This document shows, one piece after another, positions 21,701-31,269 of a DNA stretch of 64,000 nucleotides. Made by a program: the position numbers and the translations under genes. The DNA comes from Pardosa pseudoannulata (taxonomy: Eukaryota > Arthropoda > Arachnida > Araneae > Lycosidae), in NCBI GenBank assembly GCA_032207245.1, contig CM063498.1:91589632-91653631 (forward strand), read 5' to 3'. The notes under the pieces were generated by a model. It was given only the letters and a program-made list of their open reading frames with translations, was not told the origin of the DNA and did no database searches. How positions within the stretch are numbered: the stretch's first letter is position 1; each line of letters begins with the position of its first letter.

Positions 21701-23331
21701 TTAACCAAAATTCACCTCTAGAATTGCACACAGACGCAAGTTCTTTTGGCCTTGGTGCTGTCCTATTACAAAAATCCGATGATGATGACAAGTGGCATCC
21801 CATACATTATATGAGTAGGAAGACCTCGCCACAGCAGTCAAAATATTCTAGCTACGAGCTTGAAGCACTTGCCGTTATTGAAGCGGTAAAGAAATTTCGA
21901 AATTATCTTTTAGGAAGCAAATTTAAAATCGTGACTGACTGCGCTGCTTTCCAGCAAACATTGCAAAAAAGAGATCTTACCCCCAAAATTGCCAGATGGG
22001 CAATGTATTTGGACGAATTCGATTTTGAAATTATACACCGTCCTGGAAAATTTTTACAACATGCCGACGCTTTAAGTCGAAATCCCGTTTACTTAACGAC
22101 ATGTCTTGATGCAGATCTTACATCACAAATCTCTAAAGCGCAAAGCGAAGATGACTACATCAAAACACTCAAAATCCTAATTAAAACCGGACAAGACTCC
22201 GAACATATACTAAAAAATAACCTTGTTTACAAAATCGAGAAAGATCGTGAATTAATTGTTGTACCCCAAATCATGCAAACTGAGATCATACGCTTAATTC
22301 ACAACAAAGGCCATTTCGCAGTTGCTAAAACTCAAGACCTTTTCAGTCAAGATTTTTACATTCCACAAGCCCGACGACAGATTGAGAATGTAATTGCCAA
22401 TTGTATCGAGTGCATCCTTTGTAACAAAAAACGCGGAAAGAAGGAAGGTCTTTTACACTCCATTCCGAAAGGTGACATTCCATTATCAACATACCATATT
22501 GACTTTCTAGGACCACTCCCGACGACGAACAAGACTTATCAATACATTTTCAGTGTCGTAGATGCTTTCACCAAGTTTACGTGGTTATATCCCGTCAAAT
22601 CAACAGCATCCCGCGATGCAATTGAAAAGCTCAAACTGCAAAGTATTACATTTGGTAACCCATCACGAATCATATCAGATCGTGGTTCAGCTTTTACATC
22701 CTCCGATTTCGCTGAATATTGCTCCCAAGAAAACATCGATCACGCAGTAATTACTACCGGTATACCAAGAGGCAACGGCCAGGTAGAGCGTTTACAAGGA
22801 GTTTTACTACCTGTACTAGCTAAACTATCCATCGACGATCCAGCAAAATGGTTTAAATTTGTTCCCGACGTCCAAAGAATATTAAATAGTACCACCTCGA
22901 CGACCACGCATTTTACCCCATTTGAGCTAATGATTGGAATCAAAATGAAAAATAAAGAAGATTTACGTATCAAACAAATATTGGACGAAGAGTATTCAAA
23001 CATCATCATGCAAGAAAAACATAACCTCCGAGACACAGCAAGAAAAAATATTCTCGAACATCAAAAGCGTTCCCAAATTCAATACAACAAACGTCGAAAA
23101 AAACCAAATACTTACAAGATTGGTGACACAGTAGCTATTCAAAAAACACAATTTTCGACTGGTTCCAAATTGTACTCAAAATTTTACGGTCCCTACGAAG
23201 TTACTGCAGTGAAGACAAACGACAGATATGATGTGCGAAAGCTAGGTCAACATCCCGGACCCAATACTACATCGACCGCAGCTGATCATATGAAGCCTTG
23301 GCCTCACATTTCATCATCTTTTCCCACCTGA
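18742..23331 (+). CDS. Ty3/gypsy Gag-Pol polyprotein, intact
   Basis: One 1529-residue frame starts at the ATG in AAAATGG at 18742 (good context; the upstream in-frame TTG at 18724 is not a likely start) and stops at TGA 23329-23331. Domains in order: Gag; two zinc knuckles near residues 432-468 (C-x2-C-x4-H-x4-C, then a variant with five residues before His); an aspartic protease with active-site DTAS at about 505 and LIGADVL; reverse transcriptase with YMDD at 849-852; RNase H from about 998; and integrase with an HHCC finger and catalytic D1254, D1313 and E1349 (D,D-35-E). Gag and Pol are in one frame with no frameshift signal. All catalytic motifs are present, so the protein may be functional. 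Confidence 0.97.
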   Translation: MATISLNDIPSISRSLKCGSTRSVKLLNDVVSDLPFDRSTRKRLRQFTNFPENFDVVKRKQKILESFTLADFICVCNFLHIDFTGSEHILCDRIFESLSDLTSFRSTIEIFSSDDDIQTESISSPTASNLAGKIISGDESKAPISVSPPHHKLATATDVADSLSQQFSSRVDLCDGKETNSVLVRGDSNNYMNFPAASRFDGHSFWFLLPQISEITRSFSGKDAYSVNNFIFDLEELFSTYGLNDDVQKVLITKKLLIDPARIFVLSLKNITSFDNLKEHLKTEFGTKISSIDVHKILSSRKLKRNETVTEYFISMRALASQGNIDDESLIEYCISGLPDSQAKLILYGCVNISEFKQKLRSFEKLYLADVKSENNFHRSFKPHKHFNNKFSTDNRKNFTEEKNNQNNFTSKPQTFAGNTAPRLPKLMEKLCYNCGERNHISSLCPNKDRGMKCFECKQFGSHKAANCPSKKVQSHVTIVHPQNSTSLFAKTVTINNIQISAVVDTASNKTLLKEEIFRKIVPNCFLDESNVLLHGLGNTTVKPLGSFSASIFIDGFEFHSDICVVPNTALQFPMLIGADVLAQGDLNISHGVVSLTKTTTFIVTSSPTHNVDQTCITSRINSQQHSTMSKNALIDNSAYPFSYLADSVDTSSYDLSHILDPNLKTQLSTLINNYKPRGTKQTDLQMTLILTDDVPVAQRPRRLPFAEQKIVEKQIQEWLDAGIIANSCSDYASPIVLCKKKNGLYRLCVDYRRLNKKIIRDKFPIPLIDEALDQLQQAKVFSSLDLKNGFFHVSMNPNSTKYTSFVTHEGQYEFLKVPFGLSNSPSVFQRFVSRVFRDLIREKIVIIYMDDIIIPSQDEADGLQKLQRVLEVASDFGLILNLKKCQFLQRRIEFLGYVIENNTIKPSPSKTLAVQNFPLPKTLKQVQSFLGLTGYFRKFIKNYSLIARPLSDMLRNDASFHFGPEQHQAFLALKDSLSNQPVLHIFNQNSPLELHTDASSFGLGAVLLQKSDDDDKWHPIHYMSRKTSPQQSKYSSYELEALAVIEAVKKFRNYLLGSKFKIVTDCAAFQQTLQKRDLTPKIARWAMYLDEFDFEIIHRPGKFLQHADALSRNPVYLTTCLDADLTSQISKAQSEDDYIKTLKILIKTGQDSEHILKNNLVYKIEKDRELIVVPQIMQTEIIRLIHNKGHFAVAKTQDLFSQDFYIPQARRQIENVIANCIECILCNKKRGKKEGLLHSIPKGDIPLSTYHIDFLGPLPTTNKTYQYIFSVVDAFTKFTWLYPVKSTASRDAIEKLKLQSITFGNPSRIISDRGSAFTSSDFAEYCSQENIDHAVITTGIPRGNGQVERLQGVLLPVLAKLSIDDPAKWFKFVPDVQRILNSTTSTTTHFTPFELMIGIKMKNKEDLRIKQILDEEYSNIIMQEKHNLRDTARKNILEHQKRSQIQYNKRRKKPNTYKIGDTVAIQKTQFSTGSKLYSKFYGPYEVTAVKTNDRYDVRKLGQHPGPNTTSTAADHMKPWPHISSSFPT

Positions 23332-23587
23332 TTTCAACAACGACTTGTGACTGATCTACTGTTGACGACTTGCACAAATTTTGGACTTTCTTTTTTTTAC
23401 CAGTGACATTTGAGCTATTCTTCTGAGTGCACTTGCTGTTTGACGTTGCAGCTATCGACGGACATTTTTTTTCCTGAACATTATTCTTTTTCTCTTTTGT
23501 TTTCCTTGTGTTTTCTTTTTATTTGCAGATGTTGACGATTGTTTTCTTTCAAGTCTTGAGGGTCCAAGACTCCTCAGGATGGTCGAG

Positions 23588-23864
23588 TGTGAAGGGAGAG
23601 AACACCTCATCTCCGCTGTACTCCGATTGGACTGCGCGCGCAACACAGAGTGGCGTGCCAGAGACAGAACACTCAGAACAACGATGAGAGAGAGACGGCG
23701 AAAGGAGTAGACGCATCTTTCGACCTTTTGTTTTGACGCTATTATCTAAACTTATTTTTTTCATTCGACGTAAATTTATGTATTTGTATTTGTGTAACCG
23801 TCCGTATTTGTAATAAACGATTGTTACGTCCATGAAACCTAGAATTGCTCTCTCAATCCTAACA
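23588..23864 (+). repeat. 3' LTR of Ty3/gypsy element
   Basis: Identical to the 5' LTR over 277 bases except for one fewer T in the run near the middle. The sequence before it, CTCCTCAGGATGGTCGAG, is not a clean polypurine tract, which is unusual for this superfamily. Confidence 0.96.
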
Positions 23865-23900
23865 TATATATATATATATGTATTTCTCTCTCTCTCTCTC

Positions 23901-24000
23901 NNNNNNNNNNNNNNNNNNNNNNNNNNNNNNNNNNNNNNNNNNNNNNNNNNNNNNNNNNNNNNNNNNNNNNNNNNNNNNNNNNNNNNNNNNNNNNNNNNNN
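23901..24000. other. Assembly gap (100 N)
   Basis: Exactly 100 N follow a (TC)n run that itself follows the TA tract after the 3' LTR. The round length suggests an unknown-size scaffold gap. Order and distance across it are not proven by sequence. Confidence 0.99.
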
Positions 24001-24930
24001 GAAACTTCTCCGAGCGGCCACCTTTATAAACGGCCAATTTTTCATGGCACGGATTTTTCGACTCATAGGCCTAATGGTAAAATAACCTGTATCAGCGGCC
24101 GCCCGGCCTCCTCTAAACGACCACTTTGTGGGATCATCCATTTCATTTTTCGGAAAATTTTACTCACTTCATGCTTTAATGTTGAGCTGAAAAACTTCAG
24201 GTTTATGATGGAATATAGCACCCAGGAATAACTTGCTAAGTCCATTCCCGTTGTCCCCTCCCCCTTTCTTAGAAAGATTAAATCTGTTGTATTTCCCCAC
24301 CCCCTTCTGATATTGAATCCTTGTTGCACCACCCAGAGAAGCTGAGGGGGGGAACTGGACAATAGGCGTTGTAGGTATCCTAGGTCCTTTCTTTGGAATT
24401 ACTATTGGTACAGTTAAGGAAGAATTGCACCTCTGTCAGCAAAAATGTTAGTCACTCCAGTTTTATTTCATTAGTTGGTCAGTGATCTGAGTTGCAACGG
24501 TGTCGAAACGCGTTTTCCTAAATCTCGAGCAGCGCATTGAAGTTCTGCGTGAATATGAGAAGAGCAAATCGGCCAGAAAATTAGCTGTATTAACTACGGA
24601 AGAACGCAAATCAACAAAGTCATAAAAGAAAAAAGAATTTGATTTTGAAGGAGTGCGAAGACTTCAAATTTCGTGGTGTTAAATGAAAGAGGCTCGAAAA
24701 GTATGTTGATGTAAACGAGGCTGTTTTGGTATAGTTTAAAACGGTTTGGGCGTAGAAAATTCCTGTCAGTGGACCTATGATTGAACACAACGTACAAACA
24801 CAACAAGGCAAAAGAACTTGCAGATGCTCTAGGATTTGAAAATTTCTAAGCTAGTAATGGGTGGTTGGATAGATTTCCCATACGGAATAATATTACACAC
24901 GATCTTCATTATAATAGCTAAAATAAAGGA
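24001..24930 (+). mobile_element. pogo/Tigger DNA transposon, 5' part
   Basis: It starts at the gap edge with GAAACTTCTCCGAGCGGCCA, the Tigger-type terminus whose first bases (CAGT) are lost in the gap. It matches 56191-56870 along most of its length and extends further into transposase sequence. The right terminus was not found. Confidence 0.85.
24503..24923 (+). pseudogene. pogo/Tigger transposase, N-terminal relic
   Basis: The fragments read through frameshifts and stops. First comes RVFLNLEQRIEVLREYEKSK with SARKLA, then NYGRTQINKVIKEK; together these are the psq-type helix-turn-helix. Next come [21 protein letters not shown] and [15 protein letters not shown], which is the CENP-B/Tc5-type second DNA-binding domain. 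The DDE catalytic domain is not recognisable after about 24925. At least three frame changes plus internal stops make it a pseudogene. Confidence 0.88.
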
Positions 24931-25091
24931 TTTTCGATAAGTACCTATCTGGTTATATTGTTCCAGAGAATTACCTTCCTCGATATGACTGTGGTAAAGT
25001 TGCTTTTTCAGCTTCGGGGAAAAAAAACTATGGACTATAACTTCAAATGTAGTTAGTGAAGAATACATTTTATCGGTCAGCATACCCACAC

Positions 25092-25186
25092 ACATACGTA
25101 TGTGTGTATATATGTATATGTATGTGTATGTATGTATATATATGTATATGTGTATGCGTATGTATGTATATGTATGTATATGAATG

Positions 25187-25225
<39 letters not shown>

Positions 25226-25297
25226 GTATATGTATATGTATATGTATATATATATATGTATATATGTATATATATGTATATATATACACATATATAC

Positions 25298-25355
<58 letters not shown>
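25092..25355. repeat. (TATG)n/(TA)n microsatellite
   Basis: About 260 bases of mixed TATG, TGTA and TA repeats. Long Tyr/Ile/Cys frames in every direction are artefacts of this repeat. Confidence 0.97.
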
Positions 25356-25360
<5 letters not shown>

Positions 25361-25379
25361 TAATATTATAATCTTATAA

Positions 25380-26070
25380 CTTTATGCTTCAGCAAAAAAT
25401 AACTGTAAAACCAATAACTAATCCATCAAACCCAATAATTAATGCGCATGCCGTTGCGAACAACAGTCAAAATTGCAGTTACCAGCAGAGGACTACATCC
25501 GTAAATATTTACAAGCCAGATTCGTTTTAATTTTATCACTGACAAAAATCTAAGTGCTTTACTTTCTATAAAATAACTCTTAAAACAACAAACAGGAACA
25601 GCGTAAAAGGTTGAGAGACAGGGTTTCGAAATTAATTCGATTATTATTAATCGAATTTTTACGAGAGTGCAGTGTTTAAACTTTCATTTAACATTGCCGT
25701 TGTAATATAGGGAAATTTTAATGACGCGGAAGATTTTAAGAGCATGCAAGAATAATTGTAGTATGAAGGAAGACAATAAAATAAAAAATAGTTCTCTCAA
25801 AAATTAATTTTCTTTTGATTTTTAAAATATTTCATTAATATTTTTTGCTACTTGTATATTTTATAGTCCAAGAATCCTGAAGTGACAACAGTTTCAAATA
25901 ACACTGATATAAAGAACTAGATTTGAATTTTATTAAAATTTTGTGTATTTGTATAGTTTATGAACCATATTCGAAACTTCCTTACATTTGTTGTTCTAGG
26001 TGGAAAGAAAGAAAAATGAGGCATAAATCAATGTTTTGAATATTAAAATAATTTTTATGTTTTTATCTTT
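25380..26070. other. AT-rich, nothing recognised
   Basis: No gene, known repeat terminus or RNA gene was recognised. A short palindrome ATTCGATTATTATTAATCGAAT lies near 25634-25655. Confidence 0.5.
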
Positions 26071-26075
26071 ATATA

Positions 26076-26543
26076 CAGTAGAACCTCGATTAAGCAAAAT
26101 TCTTCGTTAACCGAAGTTGGTTTCTTCTTATTTTTTTTTCACTTTTTACTACCATCTAAAATTTTCTCTGTACAAACATGCATTTTTAAAGTTTTCTTTT
26201 TTTCCCCCCATTCCTTTTGTATGCAAGCTATTCGTTCCAAACTACGAGTGAAGATAAATATTTTGGAATTCCCTTTTTTTTCGAATTTCTTCTCCAAGCA
26301 CAATTCTCGGTATGAGTGTACTCTTCCCCACTTTCAAACATCCCTGTTCTAAACAAAAACACACCCCATTTCGAAATTTGGAAGGTCATACTGCCTAGTC
26401 CCAGAACAATCGAATGTTATTACACCAATGACGATACTACATATTAAACTAGATGATTATTGATGAATTCTCAATTATCCGAAAATTTCGATTATTTGAA
26501 GTAGGTTCGGTCAGAATTACTTCGAATAATCGAGGTTCTACTG
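26076..26543. mobile_element. pogo-type MITE, 468 bp
   Basis: The left end CAGTAGAACCTCGATTAAGC is mirrored by the right end AATAATCGAGGTTCTACTG, with TA on each side (26074-26075 and 26544-26545). A second internal inverted part around ACCGAAGTTGG extends the repeat. There is no coding capacity. The CAGT...TA architecture fits non-autonomous pogo/Tigger derivatives of a family different from the 24001 and 56191 elements. Confidence 0.9.
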
Positions 26544-26556
26544 TAATTATTGCTGA

Positions 26557-27472
26557 CTAGCATACAGCCCGTCATATAACATTATCAGTAAACTTTTTAA
26601 TTTTCCAGAATTGTAAAATACCCTATGAGGCAGATAAAAAAATGATTTGATTTTTGGCTGAGCATTATCTGGTACACACTCAATAATTTGTTTACCTTCA
26701 TATTCCTCTAAAGTCTCCCGATACTATGAATGTAGTTTAGAATCACGTTGAATTCATTTAGTCAAACCGTGTGGTTATGCATAAAAAATAAACACACCAA
26801 CGGAGAAACTTCTTTTTTTTTCAAAGATATATAACTTAAATGTTAAATATTTATTAGTCCGTGAAATAGATTCCTAGACTTTTATTAAGCGTATTTGTTA
26901 ATACCAGTGATAAAATTTTCATTTCAGCAAAAATAATCGATGTTTATATTTAAAATTAACACATATGTACTTAATATATTATTTAATACAAATATAAAAG
27001 AAAATTATTTACGTGATATCTAAATTCAGTGATAAAAATATGAAAATACTGCTGACGATATTTGAATAATTTAAAATAAGAAATGATTAAAGGAGATGGT
27101 TAAAGGAATGACGTCATAATGGTAGAAAAACATGTTGTTTTTACCTATTCATTATGTGATAAATTTTAATCCCCTGCTCTTAACCAGGGAAAATAGGGCT
27201 GGAAATAGTGGCATTAAAAGCTCGAAAAAGGGGAGGAAGGGGTGGATTTCGAACGTTTTAAAGACTACAGTATTTTTCTTTGCTATATGAAGCATATTTA
27301 TACCAATTTATTTTAGCATCGATCGATAGTTTAGTAGAAGATAAACTTTGAATTTTGCTAACCCTAACTCATCAAGAAATCAATACGGATGCCTGTATCC
27401 ATTCCAGGTCCAACCGCTTCATAAATTTGAGGACAGACGGACAGATAACTTAGGCTATTATTATATAGGGGA
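26557..27472 (-). mobile_element. Non-autonomous Helitron
   Basis: Read on the minus strand, it starts TCCCCTATATAATAATAGCC after an A and ends GACGGGCTGTATGCTAG before a T. The 5' TC, 3' CTAG and insertion between A and T are Helitron hallmarks. A GTCATATGAC-type hairpin (degraded here, perfect in the 48 kb copy) lies just before the CTAG. The 916-bp body has no Rep/helicase. It matches 45217-46441 plus 48181-48245 in the opposite orientation. Confidence 0.9.
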
Positions 27473-28156
27473 TTTTTTTGTGAAAACATTTATGTTGTTA
27501 GCTGTGTTGCAAATTATGCAAGCAAGCCAGTTTCATAACATTTTGAATTTAATGTCTATTCCATTACTTGTAAAGTCTATTACTACGTTACTGGTTACCT
27601 ATATGATGTTGAATCCATAAGGAACAAGAGGAAGAATTTCTTTGACCGCCTTAACAAAGGGTGAAGTACCACCATCATCACAGTAGAGAGTGAAGAAAGC
27701 TATGGCAAATCTGTCTTGGAGAGGTGAGTAAAAAATAACAATAGCAGTATAAAAGTAGTTTCCTCTCGGTTTAGTTACATGGTAGTTGTTTAAAATCATC
27801 TATGCATTTTGATATTCTAAACGTGTTGAGTGATCCGTGTAGTTCAGTTGACAAAGAAACGATCTCGTAACTGACATCGACCGAGTTTGTTAACCCTTTA
27901 ACTGTCAAGTTATTTTGATGATTTGGGTACACAAATTGTCAATTTTTTTTATTTCAGAAATCAAATGTTTACTACAAAATAAATTATACTTAATAATTAA
28001 AAATTTATATTTTAAAGTACATGGGTAACATTTTTAAAGTTTTGTAGCCACTGCATATTTTCTTGAGACAAATGCCACTCAACATGTCAGTTCCAAATTT
28101 TTGGATTTGGAAAATCATCTTTTTTTTTCAGCTTCATTATTGCAAAAATGTAAATA

Positions 28157-28560
28157 TCAAAAAAGCAAAATAAAATGATTTATGGGCATTACTTTTGAGT
28201 AAACTGGAGTATGCAAAATCCATTGAGGAGACCAGTACATAGCCTGATTTAGTTTTCGGACAATACCTTGAAGAATTATCAGCCCAAAGAATAGCTTCAT
28301 TTCTCTGTCATTTGTAGGGATCCAATTTTTACTGCTGGAGCACCTTGATATCTTTGCCTGATTTGCTTTTCTTTCTTGTTCTGCATAGTTGTTCGTTTCT
28401 TTGACAATTATATCCATTACATTTGAATCCAGAAGCATTTCTAAAATATCTAAAGGAGTGTAGTTTCACATGTGTCACTAGTATCGATGCCTTCAAAATC
28501 TTCCTCTTCGGTTGAAGAATCTAAATCATCTATATAATGTTTCAAAGAACTGGACGCCAT
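28157..28560 (-). pseudogene. piggyBac transposase, N-terminal remnant
   Basis: The ATG at 28558-28560 opens an acidic N-terminus (DDLDSSTEEEDFEG) typical of piggyBac transposases, which stops at a TAG. The frame from 28438 reads NDREMKLFFGLIILQGIVRK and MYWSP, the conserved start of the DDE_Tnp_1_7 domain, and then stops at 28157. Catalytic Asp residues are absent. The transposase is truncated and interrupted, so inactive. Confidence 0.9.
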
Positions 28561-28612
28561 TTTACAACAAAAAGTTCCCGCTCAGTTTGAACCAAAGAAC
28601 TTCTAACCTCTA

Positions 28613-28687
28613 AACTTTGAAATCTTCAGTAAAGTGCTGACATCTATATTCAATACATGTCAGCACTTTACTGAATATTTCAAAGTT
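28613..28687. repeat. Long hairpin inside piggyBac element
   Basis: AACTTTGAAATCTTCAGTAA through CTGACAT is mirrored by ATGTCAGCACTTTACTGAA through CAAAGTT, with about 30-base arms, a 12-base loop and very few mismatches. It lies between the transposase start and the right terminus. Confidence 0.93.
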
Positions 28688-28709
28688 GAATTGAGCGCAC
28701 ATCAACTTT

Positions 28710-28856
28710 TCCCGAAATATAGTCGGGTCCCGATATATATTCGGGTATAACAATACGATGCATTAAAAAAAGAACTACCCCGAGTAATACTCGGGCGTGA
28801 CATTTTCGAACACCAGTGCTGTGCCTGAGATTATCTCGGGCATGACAGTTAAAAGG
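28710..28856. repeat. Subterminal CCCGAG palindromes of piggyBac element
   Basis: GTCGGGTCCCGATATATATTCGGG, CCCGAGTAATACTCGGG and CTGAGATTATCTCGGGC are successive near-palindromes on the CCCGA/TCGGG core before the right terminus. They may be transposase-binding sites, by analogy with subterminal repeats of this superfamily. Confidence 0.75.
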
Positions 28857-28999
28857 TTAAAGGTGACTGGCGCATGTAAAATATGTTCGTGGACACATTG
28901 CCCTCCAAGTTCTCAAACAGTACCTCTGGAGGTTGCAGACCAAGCGTATGGATCTTCTGCTTGGTCTCCGCTTCTAAATTACGACTACCCACTTGAGCA

Positions 29000-30080
29000 A
29001 ATTCACCATAGTTCTTTCACCATAGAAGCGCTCATTAAATTAAAGGCGTACCCCTTTTACTTAATACGAGTAGCGTATGACTCAGATCGTGCTTGCTTTG
29101 TCCAAGTGACAACAGAAACAATAACAATAACTCATGTTGATTTTAGTCATTTTCTATCAATCGTATATTTGTATTTTGCAAGCTATTCGTAAAACTAAAA
29201 TGGTTGAAAAAGCTATTTTTTTATTTCCTTTTAAGTATAGTCATTTTAAATGCTTATATAATATTCCATACAAATAAATACATCCATGGACAATTAAAGC
29301 GATCAAAGAAGTTTTATATCTTGATCCTTAAAAGTCCTAAAAAATTTAAGAATACTCCAAATAAATATAAAAGGGTTTTAAAAATAAATCTGTAAAATAC
29401 CTAAATTCTTTTTAATTGTAATTATTAAGCATGTATCTGTGTGGGTCAAGTTGTGTAATAATTTTCTATAGCAACAAAAGTAGAAATATATATACAGAAT
29501 ATGCATAAAAAGGTTTTAAGTAATGTAACTGGTTTCATTACTCGCAGTTATAATTTAAAATATATGACTTTTAAGTAAAATAATAAAATTGTACTAAAAA
29601 TTTGCTTATAATAATTTCGCAACACTAATAAACGAATATTTTTATTTTATTTAATAACACATATTTTGTAATAAAATTTAGATCTACTTACCTTAATAAA
29701 TATTCATGAAAAAAATAAAGGTCTAGAGAAAAGTATTTTTATAGCAGACACGCAAGTTAAAACGTTGCCTTCCATCAGGCCAGTCTAAGATACTGTTAGC
29801 CCCTAAAACAACCCAGTTTTCGTATCCCCTTCCTTCCCAATTTATAATAAAAATCTAACAGAATAACCCATTTTTATATAATTACCATATATTATCCCAT
29901 AATCTGTCTCACCGACTCATACATGACACACGCGTATCGAAGGGTTAAATCAGATTCCGAAAGGCTATGATATTTCCAGCATATTTAACTTATTAATACA
30001 TTAGAATATAAAGGTCGTGCATTGTAGCTCATTAATATCCACATAGAAAAGGAAATTTTGATATATCTTTTCTAATTATA
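29000..30080. other. AT-rich, nothing recognised
   Basis: After the SINE C tail the sequence is AT-rich with only short lysine- and isoleucine-rich frames. No splice-bounded conserved exon or repeat terminus was recognised. Confidence 0.5.
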
Positions 30081-30086
30081 CCAATA

Positions 30087-30267
30087 GCCGATGGATGGAA
30101 GATTGGTTGGGGTGCTGGCCTTCGGTACCAGAGTTCGTGAGTTCGAATCCCATAGTGACATGGATGTTTGTAGCCATTCGGAATCAGCTTTAAGCTGTAG
30201 GTCCCGGTCTCGTTCGTCTACGTGTTGCAAAAAGTAGATCGTAGCACTCCAAACCAGACCAAACCAA
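30087..30267 (+). mobile_element. SINE family A, full copy
   Basis: The tRNA-like head has a B box in GAGTTCGAATCCC. The family body (AATCAGCTTTAAGCTGTAGG) and a tail AGACCAAACCAAA follow. Flanks ATTATACCAAT and ATTACACCAAT form a near-perfect target duplication. Confidence 0.92.
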
Positions 30268-30342
30268 ATTACACCAATATTATTAAGGAGCCAAAAATTG
30301 AACAGAAATTAATTTTTTAGTAACTAAAAAAAATCTATATTA

Positions 30343-30965
30343 CTCTTTTTAGCTAGTATTTTACCACTTATACACAAGTTAAGAAATGTTGTTTTCATTA
30401 AATAAATACAAAGGTTATACTTTGTAAAAGCATGTGGCATCTATATGACTCCTTTTAGCTAGTATTTTACCACCTATACACAAATTAAGAAATGTTGTTT
30501 TCATTAAATAAATACAAAGGTTATTCTTTATAAAAACATATGACATCTATATGACTCCTTTTAGCTAGTATTTTACCACTTATACACAAATTAAGAAATG
30601 TTGTTTTCATTAAATAAATACAAAGGTAATTTTTTGTAAAAGCATATGACATCTATATGACTCCTTTTAGCTAGTATTTTACCACTTATATACAAATTAA
30701 GAAATATTTTTTTCATTAAATAAATACAAAGGTTATACTTTGTAAAAGCATGTGGCATCTATATGACTCCTTTTAGCTAGTATTTTACCACCTATACACA
30801 AATTAAGAAATGTTGTTTTCATTAAATAAATACAAAGGTTATTCTTTATAAAAACATATGACATCTATATGACTTCTTTTAGCTAGTATTTTACCACTTA
30901 TATACAAATTAAGAAATGTTGTTTTCATTAAATATATACAACGGTAATTCATTGTAAAAGAAATT
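30343..30965. repeat. 106-bp tandem array, six units
   Basis: Units start at about 30346, 30452, 30558, 30665, 30770 and 30877 with TTTTAGCTAGTATTTTACCA and include TTAAGAAATGTTGTTTTC. Units alternate between two subtypes (GTAAAAGCATGTGGC and ATAAAAACATATGAC), suggesting a 212-bp higher-order step. Confidence 0.95.
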
Positions 30966-31269
30966 TTATAATGAGTTTTTTTTAAACCCTCTGCATTAGA
31001 ATATAAAAAGTAAAAATAATCTTGAAAGTAAACTGTCATAAAATGTTTTACATGCAAAATATAATTTCTTTCATAAATATAATTTATGTTATATGTTATA
31101 ATATACATGTACTTACATAAGTACACAAACTGGAGCTATTAGGAATAGTTTATAAGATATCGTGAGCACGAACTAAAATATGAATATTTTAAGATTATTT
31201 AAAGCATTGAAATTTTTAAACACTTTAAAGCTCTTAAGCGTTAAAAATAATCACTTTCAAGTTAAGTTT

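Larger units (their letters stand above)
18214..23864 (+). mobile_element. Complete Ty3/gypsy LTR retrotransposon
   Basis: This 5.65-kb element has LTRs at 18214-18491 and 23588-23864, a TGGTATCAGAAG primer-binding-type motif just inside the 5' LTR, and one open gag-pol frame. It sits inside a TA microsatellite, so the 4-bp target duplication (TATA) cannot be proven. The LTRs differ only by one T in a T run. No env-like frame follows pol. Near-identical LTRs and an intact frame indicate a recent insertion. Confidence 0.97.
27894..28856 (-). mobile_element. piggyBac-superfamily element, 963 bp
   Basis: It is flanked by TTAA at 27890-27893 and 28857-28860. Termini CCCTTTAACTGTCAAG and (reverse complement of the right end) CCTTTTAACTGTCATG form inverted repeats. 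It encloses a truncated minus-strand transposase and palindromic subterminal sequence. Too little coding sequence remains for autonomy. Confidence 0.93.
27834..28990 (+). mobile_element. SINE family C split by a piggyBac element
   Basis: The left part (27834-27893, GTAGTTCAGTTGAC to CCGAGTTTGTTAA) and the right part (from 28861, AGGTGACTGGCGCATGTAAA through CATTGCCCTCCA) together match the uninterrupted SINE at 49295-49440. The break falls at TTAA, where the piggyBac element sits. The tail continues with CAAACAGTACCTCTGGAGG, also seen on the minus strand near 36750-36780. Confidence 0.85.

Noticed and set aside
25056..25379. Long Tyr/Ile/Cys/His open frames on both strands
   Set aside because: They are translations of TA, TATG and CA microsatellites. 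The same applies near 6240, 7790, 17250, 46600-47800 and 52820.
30343..30965. CRISPR-like regular repeats
   Set aside because: Units are contiguous tandem repeats without spacers, in a eukaryotic genome.
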